Assembly (NCBI GenBank): GCA_045579085.1
Contig: JAZNLO010000016.1
Span: 1 to 56,439 of the forward strand
Length of the DNA stretch: 56,439 bases
Direction: 5' to 3'
Origin: RGIG2206 sp045579085
GTDB lineage: Bacteria > Bacillota > Clostridia > Oscillospirales > Acutalibacteraceae
A program made the translations under genes and the position numbers. Below the pieces are notes generated by a model. The model did no database searches and was not told the DNA's origin. It saw only the letters and a program-made list of their open reading frames with translations. Position 1 is the first letter of the stretch, and every line of letters begins with the position of its first letter. Shown one piece after another: positions 43,339 to 51,425 of the stretch.

Positions 43339-44215
43339 CGGTCTTCTTACCTCCCTTACGCATTTTGTTCATTAAACTGTCAATAACGGATTTATGCTCA
43401 TCAGTATCGGGAACAAGCTCGTTTATAAGCCTTGAGCGGAGTGCGCTGATAGTATAATTGCGCTTTATCATTCCTTTTTCCGCAACAGATATCGTACCTG
43501 TTTCCTCAGACAAAACAACGATAATTGCATCAGAATTTTCACTCATTCCAATAGCTGCACGGTGCCTTGTGCCCATATCTTTACTTATACGAGGATTATG
43601 TGACAGTGGCAAAATGCAGCCTGCGGCGTAAATAGACGAATTACGAATAAGTATTGCACCGTCGTGCAAGGGTGTGTTAGGATAGAATATGTTGCAAATA
43701 AGCTCCTTTATTGCATCAGAATTTATTACTGTACCTGTTTTGGTAACGTCCTCAAGCATTGTGTTACGCTCAAAAACTATCAGAGCGCCTGTTTTTGACT
43801 TTTGCAAAACCTCACAAGCATCGCAGACATTGTCTATACACTTGATTGTTTTTGTTCTGATATCGTTTCCCTTGCGGCTAAACATCAGGTTTGTTCTGCT
43901 TACAACAAGCTCAAGAGCGTTTCTAAGCTCAGGCTGGAAAATAATAACTAAAACAACAATTCCCGAATCAACGAGGGTTCTTAGTATAACAGAAAGCGCC
44001 GTCATCTCAAACAGCTCTGCCACAACCCATATAGCCAGCAGCACGGAAATACCGCCAATCAACTGCTTAGCTCTGGTGCGACGGGCAAAATGAACAATAC
44101 TGTAAATAATAAATGCAACCGCAATTATATCAACAGCATCAATAAATCTGAAATTTTTAATCACCATAAAAAACTGATTGAAAGCAGAATAGAAAAATTC
44201 AAGCAATTCATTCAT
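43331..44215 (-). CDS. cdaA: Diadenylate cyclase CdaA
   Basis: CdaA makes the second messenger c-di-AMP from two ATP and is tied to osmotic balance and cell-wall homeostasis. The product has three predicted N-terminal membrane helices (about residues 25-105) and a DAC domain with the catalytic TPLHDGAILIRN and GTRHRAAIGMSE motifs; LVVSRTNLMFSRKG links the two. Length fits the family. ATG 44215 has GGAG seven bases upstream; ATG 44221 is an alternative. It is divergent from ispD. Confidence 0.97.
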   Translation of the reverse strand: MNELLEFFYSAFNQFFMVIKNFRFIDAVDIIAVAFIIYSIVHFARRTRAKQLIGGISVLLAIWVVAELFEMTALSVILRTLVDSGIVVLVIIFQPELRNALELVVSRTNLMFSRKGNDIRTKTIKCIDNVCDACEVLQKSKTGALIVFERNTMLEDVTKTGTVINSDAIKELICNIFYPNTPLHDGAILIRNSSIYAAGCILPLSHNPRISKDMGTRHRAAIGMSENSDAIIVVLSEETGTISVAEKGMIKRNYTISALRSRLINELVPDTDEHKSVIDSLMNKMRKGGKKTDE

Positions 44216-44247
44216 AGACATTCTCCACCTAATAACTTGTTACTTTA

Positions 44248-44275
44248 ATTTTAACACAAAAATGTTAATATTCAA
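44248..44275 (-). promoter_or_regulatory. Candidate sigma-A promoter of cdaA-cdaR
   Basis: TTGAAT (44275-44270) and TAAAAT (44253-44248) on the minus strand are 16 bases apart in a very AT-rich divergent region. Confidence 0.5.
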
Positions 44276-44323
44276 TAGTGTTATTTATAAAAATTTTTGT
44301 AAAATTTTATATAAATATTCTAA

Positions 44324-44352
44324 TTGTAAGACCTATAAATTGTATGTATAAT
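44324..44352 (+). promoter_or_regulatory. Sigma-A promoter of ispD-ispF
   Basis: TTGTAA (44324-44329) and TATAAT (44347-44352) are 17 bases apart, 18 bases before the ispD start. Confidence 0.72.
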
Positions 44353-44369
44353 ATACCTGAGGTGTTTTG

Positions 44370-45098
44370 ATGGAAGTTGAAGTTAAAAAAGACTATTCAT
44401 TTAGCGGTAATGTTTCAAAATTAGAAACACTTGCAATAATCGTTGCAGCCGGCTCATCGTCAAGAATGGGCGGTATAAACAAGCTGTTTTCTGACCTGCT
44501 GGGAATTCCAGTTATTGCAAGAACGCTCCTCGCCTATCAGCGTTGTGACTCAATCGGTGGAATAATTATCGCAACAAAAGACGCTTTTATCCCCGATATT
44601 CAAAAGCTGTGCGAGCAATTTAATATAACTAAGCTTGATGCCATTGTAAAAGGCGGCGCAACTCGCTCAGAATCTGTTAAAAACGCAGTTGATGCCGCAG
44701 ACGCAAAATACAAGTATTTTGCCATTGCAGACGGCGCAAGGCCCCTCACCACAGCTGATGAAATAGAAAAAACCTTAGAAGCGGCAATGCGCTTTTCCGC
44801 CGCAGCATGCGCAGTAAGGGTTAGCGATACAATAAAGCTGTGCGACGATTCTCAATTTATACTGTCAACGCCTGACAGAAGCAAGCTTTGGGCTGCACAA
44901 ACGCCTCAAATTTTCAGTGCAGAACTTTACAAATCCGCTCTTAACAAATTTTACGGCGAATATACCGACGATTGTGCTATGGTTGAGGCGGCAGGAGGCA
45001 AGGTTAAGCTTGTTGAGGGTAGCTATAAGAACATCAAAATCACCACGCCTGCCGATTTAATCATCGCAAAGGCTTTTCTTGAGGAGGAAAACTTATGA
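44370..45098 (+). CDS. ispD: 2-C-methyl-D-erythritol 4-phosphate cytidylyltransferase
   Basis: IspD couples MEP to CTP in the non-mevalonate isoprenoid pathway. The 242-residue product has the nucleotide-binding start AIIVAAGSSSRMGGINKLFS, GGATRSESVKNAV and AIADGARPLTTADEIEKTL, then WAAQTPQIFSAELY and TDDCAMVEAAGGKVKLVEGS. About 20 extra residues precede the usual start; GAGGTG five bases before ATG 44370 supports it. The stop overlaps ispF by four bases. Confidence 0.96.
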   Translation: MEVEVKKDYSFSGNVSKLETLAIIVAAGSSSRMGGINKLFSDLLGIPVIARTLLAYQRCDSIGGIIIATKDAFIPDIQKLCEQFNITKLDAIVKGGATRSESVKNAVDAADAKYKYFAIADGARPLTTADEIEKTLEAAMRFSAAACAVRVSDTIKLCDDSQFILSTPDRSKLWAAQTPQIFSAELYKSALNKFYGEYTDDCAMVEAAGGKVKLVEGSYKNIKITTPADLIIAKAFLEEENL

Positions 45099-45568
45099 TT
45101 CGCATTGGTCACGGATACGACGTTCACCGCTTTGCTAAAGACCGCGATTTATATATTGGCGGCATCAAAATAGATTATGAGCTCGGGCTTGACGGTCACT
45201 CCGATGCTGACGTACTGATACACGCTGTATGTGATGCCTTACTGGGTGCCGCTGCACTCGGTGACATCGGCAAGCACTTCCCCGACACAGACGAGCGTTA
45301 CAAAGGAATCGACAGCAAGCTACTGCTAAAAGAAGTTATTAACCTGATTAACTCTAAAGGCTACGAGGTTGAAAACATTGACGCAACCGTTATCGCCCAA
45401 GAGCCTAAGCTTGCAAAATATATAGACAGTATGCGTGAATGTCTTGCGCAAATTATGCAAATTAATTTGGATAGCGTTAATATCAAGGCTACAACTGAAG
45501 AATCGCTCGGCTTTACAGGTAGAAAAGAGGGTATAGCCGCCCACTGCGTTTGCCTGATTAAAAAATAA
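45095..45568 (+). CDS. ispF: 2-C-methyl-D-erythritol 2,4-cyclodiphosphate synthase
   Basis: IspF cyclises CDP-ME 2-phosphate two steps after IspD. The 157-residue product has the zinc site RIGHGYDVHRFAKDRDLYIG (DxH), GLDGHSDADVLIHAVCDALL, GDIGKHFPDTDERYKGIDSK and the C-terminal KATTEESLGFTGRKEGIAAH. Length is normal. Pairing of ispD with ispF while ispE lies elsewhere is common. A hairpin follows at 45586-45620. Confidence 0.98.
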   Translation: MIRIGHGYDVHRFAKDRDLYIGGIKIDYELGLDGHSDADVLIHAVCDALLGAAALGDIGKHFPDTDERYKGIDSKLLLKEVINLINSKGYEVENIDATVIAQEPKLAKYIDSMRECLAQIMQINLDSVNIKATTEESLGFTGRKEGIAAHCVCLIKK

Positions 45569-45585
45569 ACAATATGTCAAACTTC

Positions 45586-45620
45586 GCCCGTGTGCATAAA
45601 ATGTATTGATGCACACGGGC
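45586..45620 (+). terminator. Hairpin between ispF and the DUF3343 gene
   Basis: GCCCGTGTGCAT and ATGCACACGGGC form a perfect 12-bp stem with an 11-base loop. The tract after it, AATTTATATT, is weakly U-rich, so it may be only a partial terminator. Confidence 0.6.
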
Positions 45621-45646
45621 AATTTATATTCGGAGGCGCGGCTAAA

Positions 45647-45874
45647 ATGGGTACTAACCTCATAATGGTATCCTCAATAACCTATGCAATTAAAGGTCGC
45701 GACCTGTTAAGGAATCACGGATACAAAGCCTATATAGAAAAAACACCCGGAAAGCTCGATACCCATGGATGCGGATACAGTATAGTCGTTTACACCGACC
45801 CGAATGCTGTTATGGACATTCTTCAAAAAGCCGGTATCAAAATCATAGGTACGGCTGTTCGGGAACAGATTTAA
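45647..45874 (+). CDS. DUF3343 (putative Se/S carrier-like) small protein
   Basis: The 75-residue product GTNLIMVSSITYAIKGRDLL.. has the short alpha/beta layout of the DUF3343 family (Pfam name: putative Se/S carrier protein-like). The family core is DTHGCGYSIVVYTDPNAVMD, with a Cys-Gly pair that could carry sulfur or selenium. It ends GIKIIGTAVREQI. I chose ATG 45647 because GGAGG stands upstream; a longer reading from 45590 comes from a hairpin. It lies 11 bases before a cysteine desulfurase-like gene, the known partnership of this family. Function is inferred, not proven. Confidence 0.85.
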   Translation: MGTNLIMVSSITYAIKGRDLLRNHGYKAYIEKTPGKLDTHGCGYSIVVYTDPNAVMDILQKAGIKIIGTAVREQI

Positions 45875-45885
45875 GGAGTAGTATC

Positions 45886-47037
45886 ATGATATACTTTGAC
45901 AATGCGGCAACAACTTTTCCTAAACCCAATCAAGTAATCAATGCGGTTAATACCGCATTGAAAACATATTCAGCCAATCCGGGCAGAAGCGGTCATACCC
46001 TGTCACAGAATGCGGCTGAAAAAATCTATGAAGCCAGAAGCAAGGCGGCAAATCTGTTTAGCTTGGATAATGCAGAAAGAGTGGTGTTCACCCCAAACTG
46101 CACCGCTTCCCTCAACTACGCAATAAAAGGCTTACTTAAACCAGGCGACAGGGTGCTGGTTTCATCTTTAGAACACAACGCTGTGATGCGACCGCTCAAT
46201 AAGCTCGAAAGCGAGGGCATAGAAACTGATACTTTCGAGGTTGTAATTGGTGACGGTGGTGCAACATTCAGGTCTTTTTTAGATAACCTTACCCCCTTTA
46301 CCAAAATGGTTGTCTGCACACACGCATCTAATGTTATCGGCTGCATACAGCCTATCGAGCAGATTGGCAATCTCTGCCGAGAGGAAGGCATCATCTTTGT
46401 GCTTGATGCCGCACAAAGCGCTGGCGTGCTTGATATTGATGTCAACAAGCAATGCATAGATTTTCTGTGCGTGGCGGCTCACAAAGGGCTTTACGCTCCA
46501 ATGGGCACAGGAATTCTGCTTATATCGGGTGACTATATGCCTGAATCGTTAATAGAGGGTGGCACAGGAACAGACTCAGTCAACTTTTCTCAGCCTAAAG
46601 AGTCACCCGAACGCTTTGAAAGCGGAACTGTTAATTTACCCGGCATAATGGGATTAAGCGCAGGAATAGATTTTGTAACACAAAAAGGAATCGGCACAAT
46701 AAGAAAGCACGAACAGGATATTATCAGGTATATTTACAAGGGTCTAAACTCTATGAGGAATATCCGCCTGTACACTGATTTACCTGATGACAACTTTGCT
46801 CCCGTAATGTCGTTTAACATAGGCACAGAAAACAGTCTTTCAGTAGCATCAAAGCTCAACGACAGAAACATCGCAGTAAGAGCTGGTCTGCACTGCGCTC
46901 CTAATGCACACAGACGCATCGGCACCATTGAACAAGGCACAGTCCGAATTGCGCCGTCTGCGTTCACGACCAAAAACGATGCCGACCAACTGCTCAACGC
47001 AGTAGAATTTACAGCTAAATCTCTCAAAAATGCTTAA
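45886..47037 (+). CDS. Cysteine desulfurase-family (class V aminotransferase) protein
   Basis: The 383-residue protein is a PLP enzyme of the class V/NifS-SufS fold. It begins IYFDNAATTFPKPNQVINAV, has FTPNCTASLNYAIKGLL, SSLEHNAVMRPLNKLESEG, FVLDAAQSAGVLDIDV, the PLP lysine in VAAHKGLYAPMGTG and a catalytic cysteine in RAGLHCAPNAHRRIGT. The subfamily resembles stand-alone desulfurases of Clostridia (TIGR01977 style) rather than IscS, and no iscU or sufBCD is adjacent. I chose ATG 45886 behind AAGGAG; an in-frame reading from 45769 overlaps the DUF3343 gene. It may supply sulfur or selenium to that protein. Confidence 0.9.
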   Translation: MIYFDNAATTFPKPNQVINAVNTALKTYSANPGRSGHTLSQNAAEKIYEARSKAANLFSLDNAERVVFTPNCTASLNYAIKGLLKPGDRVLVSSLEHNAVMRPLNKLESEGIETDTFEVVIGDGGATFRSFLDNLTPFTKMVVCTHASNVIGCIQPIEQIGNLCREEGIIFVLDAAQSAGVLDIDVNKQCIDFLCVAAHKGLYAPMGTGILLISGDYMPESLIEGGTGTDSVNFSQPKESPERFESGTVNLPGIMGLSAGIDFVTQKGIGTIRKHEQDIIRYIYKGLNSMRNIRLYTDLPDDNFAPVMSFNIGTENSLSVASKLNDRNIAVRAGLHCAPNAHRRIGTIEQGTVRIAPSAFTTKNDADQLLNAVEFTAKSLKNA

Positions 47038-47054
47038 AAAAGATAAATTAACAC

Positions 47055-47082
47055 TTGCAAAATTTTAAATGTGTGTTAAAAT
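47055..47082 (+). promoter_or_regulatory. Candidate promoter of the pheST T-box transcript
   Basis: TTGCAA (47055-47060) and TAAAAT (47077-47082) are 16 bases apart, just after the desulfurase gene and just before the T-box. Confidence 0.55.
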
Positions 47083-47089
47083 AAACAGG

Positions 47090-47340
47090 ATATAAAGCGT
47101 TGATGAAGAAAAGTAGTCAATATTATCCTTTCTCAGAGAGAGCGTTGCGTTTGCTGTGAGCCGCTTGTCAGGAGTATTGATGAAGTTCCCTTCGGAGTTG
47201 TGCGGTTGAATTTACAGTAGGCTGCATCGGTTTGGCACCGTTAGAGGTCACTGGAGTGTTTGCTCTTTTGTAGCATGAATTAGGGTGGTACCGCGGATTT
47301 TATTCGTCCCTTACAGTTAGTCTGTGAGGGACGTTTTTGT
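47090..47340 (+). promoter_or_regulatory. Phe-specific T-box riboswitch (pheST leader)
   Basis: This non-coding stretch senses uncharged tRNA-Phe and lets transcription continue into pheST. The T-box sequence AGGGTGGTACCGCGG is at 47282-47296. Stem I is visible: TCAATA (47117-47122) pairs with TATTGA (47175-47180), GAAG (47105-47108) with CTTC (47190-47193), and the internal loop between them holds TTC (47186-47188), the Phe codon. AGAGAGAG near 47135 is the usual Stem I element. The competing terminator is CGTCCCTTACAG/CTGTGAGGGACG (47305-47333) with a T tract. It fits the downstream gene exactly. Confidence 0.96.
47305..47340 (+). terminator. Terminator arm of the Phe T-box
   Basis: A 12-bp stem with a 5-base loop (TTAGT) is followed by GTTTTTGT. 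Its 5' arm overlaps the region that the antiterminator uses after the T-box sequence. Confidence 0.92.
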
Positions 47341-47372
47341 ATTTTTATATAATAATTTTTAGGAGTGATAAA

Positions 47373-48392
47373 ATGAAAGAACAACTTAGTGCTATTGCCG
47401 TAGCTGCCAAAGAGGCGCTTGAAACGGTAAATGATATGCAAGAGTTGGAAGCACTGCGAGTAAAATATTTAGGCAAAAAGGGTGAGCTGACAGCTATCCT
47501 TAAGCAGATGGGCAGTCTGTCTGCGGAAGAGCGCCCGATTATCGGTCAGTTTGCAAATGAAATCAAGGCTAAGATTGAGGGTGAAATCTCAGTCAAATCA
47601 GCTGAGATAAAGGCTGCATCAATCAATCAAAAGCTTGCTGCTGAAAAAATCGACGTTACTATGCCCGGCAAAAAGAACCCAATGGGCAAACAGCATCCCC
47701 TGAGCATCGTTCTTGATGAAATCAAGGAGATATTTCTCGGTATGGGATTTGAGGTTGCAGAGGGTCCTGAGGTTGAATACGATTATTACAACTTTGAGGC
47801 ACTTAACATTCCAAAAGACCATCCCGCACGTGACACTCAGGACACTTTCTATATCACAGATAATATTCTTCTTAGAACTCAGACTTCACCTGTTCAGGTG
47901 CGCACTATGGAGAAGCAGAAACCGCCCATCAGGGTTATTTCACCCGGTCGTGTTTACCGCTCTGACGCTGTTGACGCAACTCACTCCCCTGTTTTCAACC
48001 AGATAGAAGGTCTTGTTGTTGATAAAGGCATCACTATGGGCGATTTAAAGGGCACTCTTGCAGACTTTGCAAAAAGACTTTACGGTGAGGATGCGCAGGT
48101 TCGTTTCCGTCCGCACCACTTCCCGTTCACTGAGCCCTCAGCAGAGATGGACACCATGTGCTTCAACTGCGGCGGTAAGGGCTGCAGACTTTGCAAGGGC
48201 GAGGGTTGGATAGAGATTCTCGGTTGCGGTATGGTACATCCAAAGGTGCTTGAAAACTGCAACATTGACCCTAACGAATACAGCGGTTTCGCGTTCGGTA
48301 TGGGTCTTGAACGTCTTGTTATGCGTCGTTTCAACATTGACGATTTGCGTCTTTTCTATGAAAACGACCAAAGATTCCTCAATCAATTTTAA
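47373..48392 (+). CDS. pheS: Phenylalanyl-tRNA synthetase alpha subunit
   Basis: PheS holds the class II catalytic core of PheRS. The 339-residue product has an N-terminal coiled coil (AAKEALETVNDMQELEALRV), LGKKGELT, motif 2 PGRVYRSDAVDATHSPVFNQ and motif 3 GFAFGMGLERLVMRRFNI. The segment DTMCFNCGGKGCRLCKGEGW carries four cysteines in a zinc-like arrangement, a feature of many Gram-positive PheS. I chose ATG 47373 behind TAGGAGTG; a reading from 47337 starts in the terminator. Expression is under the T-box. pheT follows after 14 bases. Confidence 0.98.
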   Translation: MKEQLSAIAVAAKEALETVNDMQELEALRVKYLGKKGELTAILKQMGSLSAEERPIIGQFANEIKAKIEGEISVKSAEIKAASINQKLAAEKIDVTMPGKKNPMGKQHPLSIVLDEIKEIFLGMGFEVAEGPEVEYDYYNFEALNIPKDHPARDTQDTFYITDNILLRTQTSPVQVRTMEKQKPPIRVISPGRVYRSDAVDATHSPVFNQIEGLVVDKGITMGDLKGTLADFAKRLYGEDAQVRFRPHHFPFTEPSAEMDTMCFNCGGKGCRLCKGEGWIEILGCGMVHPKVLENCNIDPNEYSGFAFGMGLERLVMRRFNIDDLRLFYENDQRFLNQF

Positions 48393-48406
48393 GGAGGTAG
48401 AGCATA

Positions 48407-50779
48407 ATGGATTTATCAATTAGATGGCTAAAAGAATTCGTTGATATAGATTATAATGCCAAAGATTTTGCTGAGCGTCTAACAATGACCGGCTCCAAAG
48501 TTGAAGGCTATACAAAGGAAAGCTCTGAAATTTCCGGCGTTGTTATCGGTAAGGTTAACTCTATCGAAAAGCACCCCGATGCAGACAAGCTTGTTATAAC
48601 CCAAATTGATATCGGAGATAAGGTAATACAGATAGTTACTGGCGCGCAAAATCTCAAAATTGGCGATATTGTCCCTGTGGCTACAGACGGCTCTACCCTG
48701 CCCAACGGCATAAAAATTAAAAAAGGCAAGCTCAGAGGCGTTGAGAGCAATGGTATGCTGTGCTCAATCGCAGAGCTTGGGCTTACACTTGGTGATTTTC
48801 CCTATGCTATTGAAGATGGCATTTTCGTTATAGAGGAGCCTTGCAACTTGGGTGAGGATGCAATTAAAGCGCTTGGCATTGACGATGACATCGTTGAATT
48901 TGAAATCACCTCTAACCGACCTGACTGTCTTTCTGTAATAGGTCTTGCACGTGAGGTTGCAAACACATATAATCTGCCCTTAAATCTTCATACTCCTGTA
49001 GTAAAAGAATCAGGCGGTGACATAAACAGTCAGCTCAAGATTGAGGTTGAGGCTGATGACCTTTGCTACAGATATATGGCAAGAATGGTTAAAAACATCA
49101 ACGTTCAGCCCTCTCCGAAGTGGATGAGAGAAAGACTGCGTGCAAGCGGTGTTCGTCCGATAAACAATATTGTTGATATCACCAACTATGTTATGCTTGA
49201 ATATGGTCAGCCGATGCACGCCTTCGACTACAAGCACGTTAACGGCGGCGAAATCAAGGTTAGACGTGCAAATAAGGGCGAAAGCATCGTAACTTTGGAC
49301 GGCTCATCAAGGGAGCTTACCGAGAATATGCTCTGCATTGCAGACAGCACTAAGCCAATGGCTGTTGCAGGAGTTATGGGCGGTGAGTTTTCAGGAATTT
49401 TTGACGATACAAACACCATCGTATTTGAGTCTGCCTGCTTCAACTACGCTTCTGTAAGAAACACTGCAAAAGCTCTCGGTATGCGCACAGACGCTTCCTC
49501 CAGATATGAAAAAGGCTTACCTGCTCAGCTTTGCAAAATCGCTCTTGACAGAGCTTGCGAGCTTATCACATTACTCGGTGCAGGCGAGGTTGTAAGCGGC
49601 GTTATCGACTGCAAGCACTTCGACGAAACACCTGTGCAAATCAAGTTTGAGCCTGAATGGACAAACCGCTTCTTAGGCACCGATATCCAAAAAGATGATA
49701 TGATAAAAACTCTCACAGGCTTAGGATTTAAAGTTGAAGGCGGTATTATAACCTCTCCCTATTTCAGAACAGATATCGAGCACAAGGCTGACATTGCTGA
49801 AGAAATTGCCAGAATCTACGGATATGACAACATTCCTCAGTCATCAATCAGCGGCAAAGCTAACGGTCAATTTACTGCGAAACAGAAGTTTGAGCAAAAA
49901 ATCAACACTGTTATGCTCGCTCAAGGATATACCGAGATTTCAACCTACACCTTTATAAGCAACAAGGATTATGATTCAATCTGTATGCCTGAGGACAGCG
50001 TTCAACGCAACTCAGTCAGAATACTCAATCCTCTTGGCGAGGATAAATCAATAATGCGCACAACCGCTATCCCGTCACTGATGCAGACATTGGCTCTCAA
50101 CTACAATAAGCGCAATTCAAACATTAAGATGTTCGAGATTGCAAATGTCTACATTCCAAGAGCTGTCGACGAGCTGCCTGATGAGCGCAAAAAGATTATG
50201 ATTGGCGCTTACGGCAACGATTATGATTTCTTCACACTCAAGGGCGCAGTTGAAACCTTGCTTGATAATCTCAATATTCCAAGCTATGATTTTGAAGCTG
50301 TAACCAGCCTTACAACCTTCCATCCTGGAAGAACTGCTAATATAATCGTTGATAATGAGGTTATAGGAACTATCGGCGAAATTCATCCGAAAATTTGCGA
50401 TAACTATGATATTTCAGCAAAGGTTTATGTTGCTGAAATTGACGTTGAGAAAGCATTCTCAAACATTGGCGATGATAAGTCTTACAAGGCTTTGCCGAAG
50501 TTCCCGTCTGTTACAAGAGACCTTGCAATCATTTGCGACAGAGATTTACCTGTGGCAAAGATTCGAAACATTATCGTTGAGTGTGGCGGTAATCTCATAG
50601 AAAGCGTGGAGCTGTTTGACGTTTATCAGGGCAATCAAATTCCTAAGGATAAAAAGAGTGTTGCTTACTCGTTTGCAATGCGTTCTGAAAACGGCACTTT
50701 GAGCGACAAGCAGTGCGATAAGATTGTTAACAAAATCATTTCAGCTCTCCAAGAGATTGGCGCAAATATCCGTTCATAG
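48407..50779 (+). CDS. pheT: Phenylalanyl-tRNA synthetase beta subunit
   Basis: PheT is the structural and editing subunit of PheRS. The 790-residue protein has the N-terminal tRNA-binding (EMAP/OB) domain (VIGKVNSIEKHPDADKLVIT near 45-64), B1/B5 parts with EFEITSNRPDCLSVIGLARE, the B3/B4 editing domain (YRYMARMVKNINVQPSPKWM; GGEFSGIFDDTNTIVFESAC), DIAEEIARIYGYDNIP and the C-terminal FDX anticodon domain (FPSVTRDLAIICDRDLPVAK). AAGGAGG precedes ATG 48407. A strong terminator follows. Confidence 0.98.
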   Translation: MDLSIRWLKEFVDIDYNAKDFAERLTMTGSKVEGYTKESSEISGVVIGKVNSIEKHPDADKLVITQIDIGDKVIQIVTGAQNLKIGDIVPVATDGSTLPNGIKIKKGKLRGVESNGMLCSIAELGLTLGDFPYAIEDGIFVIEEPCNLGEDAIKALGIDDDIVEFEITSNRPDCLSVIGLAREVANTYNLPLNLHTPVVKESGGDINSQLKIEVEADDLCYRYMARMVKNINVQPSPKWMRERLRASGVRPINNIVDITNYVMLEYGQPMHAFDYKHVNGGEIKVRRANKGESIVTLDGSSRELTENMLCIADSTKPMAVAGVMGGEFSGIFDDTNTIVFESACFNYASVRNTAKALGMRTDASSRYEKGLPAQLCKIALDRACELITLLGAGEVVSGVIDCKHFDETPVQIKFEPEWTNRFLGTDIQKDDMIKTLTGLGFKVEGGIITSPYFRTDIEHKADIAEEIARIYGYDNIPQSSISGKANGQFTAKQKFEQKINTVMLAQGYTEISTYTFISNKDYDSICMPEDSVQRNSVRILNPLGEDKSIMRTTAIPSLMQTLALNYNKRNSNIKMFEIANVYIPRAVDELPDERKKIMIGAYGNDYDFFTLKGAVETLLDNLNIPSYDFEAVTSLTTFHPGRTANIIVDNEVIGTIGEIHPKICDNYDISAKVYVAEIDVEKAFSNIGDDKSYKALPKFPSVTRDLAIICDRDLPVAKIRNIIVECGGNLIESVELFDVYQGNQIPKDKKSVAYSFAMRSENGTLSDKQCDKIVNKIISALQEIGANIRS

Positions 50780-50796
50780 TACCACAATAAACAACT

Positions 50797-50843
50797 AACA
50801 AGCAGAGATTCCCTGTGATTAAACAGGTGCATCTCTGCTTGTT
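50797..50843. terminator. Bidirectional terminator between pheT and the M50 gene
   Basis: AACAAGCAGAGAT and ATCTCTGCTTGTT form a perfect 13-bp outer stem with an inner CCTGT/ACAGG helix. A T tract (GTTTTATTTTG) follows on the plus strand; the minus side is A/T-mixed. Confidence 0.82.
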
Positions 50844-51425
50844 TTATTTTGTCTTAAGCTTAGCTAAAAGCATCATTATCAATATATAAGCGCCCACTAC
50901 TAACAGTGATGGGTTCATACTGCTTACAACTATTTTTACGCCAAAAAGCATTAAAATAACCGAAATAACAACGGTTAACACTGTCATTATTCTCACTGTG
51001 ACGGTTTGACTTAAGCATTGCTCAAGCGCAGTAAAGAGTATCTCTCCGCCGTCAAGGTTGTAGCACGGAAGCAGATTCAAAACGGCACATACTATGTTTA
51101 CGGCGCAAAAGTCTGTATTATACTTGTATAATACAACCGCTAAAATCAGGTTGACAAGCGGACCTGCTGCCAAAATAATTATCCTGCTTATTGGCTTTAA
51201 ACTGTAATCAACGCAGTCAATCAAAATCCCCCAAGCCCTCAGGCAGATGCTTTTCATCCTACCGCCTAAAAGCAGCATTGCCAACGTATGTCCAAGCTCG
51301 TGAAAAAACGCTGCCAACAGCGCAGGCAGCATTACCGAACACCTGTCAATACAGAGTAAAAGCGATACCATTATCGTGGAAAAATAGTCAATTTCCACTG
51401 TTATGCTTCTGACTTTAAAAATCAT
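50844..51425 (-). CDS. M50-family site-2 intramembrane metalloprotease (SpoIVFB-like)
   Basis: Site-2 proteases cut substrates inside the membrane. The 193-residue protein has several membrane helices, the zinc motif FFHELGHTLA (HExxH near 42-46) and the second motif NLLPCYNLDGGEILFTALE with the zinc Asp, the order of the SpoIVFB class. SpoIVFB activates sigma-K in the mother cell of Bacillus by cleaving pro-sigma-K. It has no CBS domain. Its ATG overlaps the stop of the M23 gene by four bases, the same arrangement as spoIVFA-spoIVFB. The role in sporulation is an inference. Confidence 0.85.
   Translation of the reverse strand: MIFKVRSITVEIDYFSTIMVSLLLCIDRCSVMLPALLAAFFHELGHTLAMLLLGGRMKSICLRAWGILIDCVDYSLKPISRIIILAAGPLVNLILAVVLYKYNTDFCAVNIVCAVLNLLPCYNLDGGEILFTALEQCLSQTVTVRIMTVLTVVISVILMLFGVKIVVSSMNPSLLVVGAYILIMMLLAKLKTK

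Noticed and set aside
45590..45646. Longer start of the DUF3343 protein
   Set aside because: The extra residues come from the hairpin at 45586-45620; GGAGG supports ATG 45647.
45769..45885. Longer start of the desulfurase gene
   Set aside because: It lies fully inside the DUF3343 gene in another frame; AAGGAG and the family N terminus fix ATG 45886.
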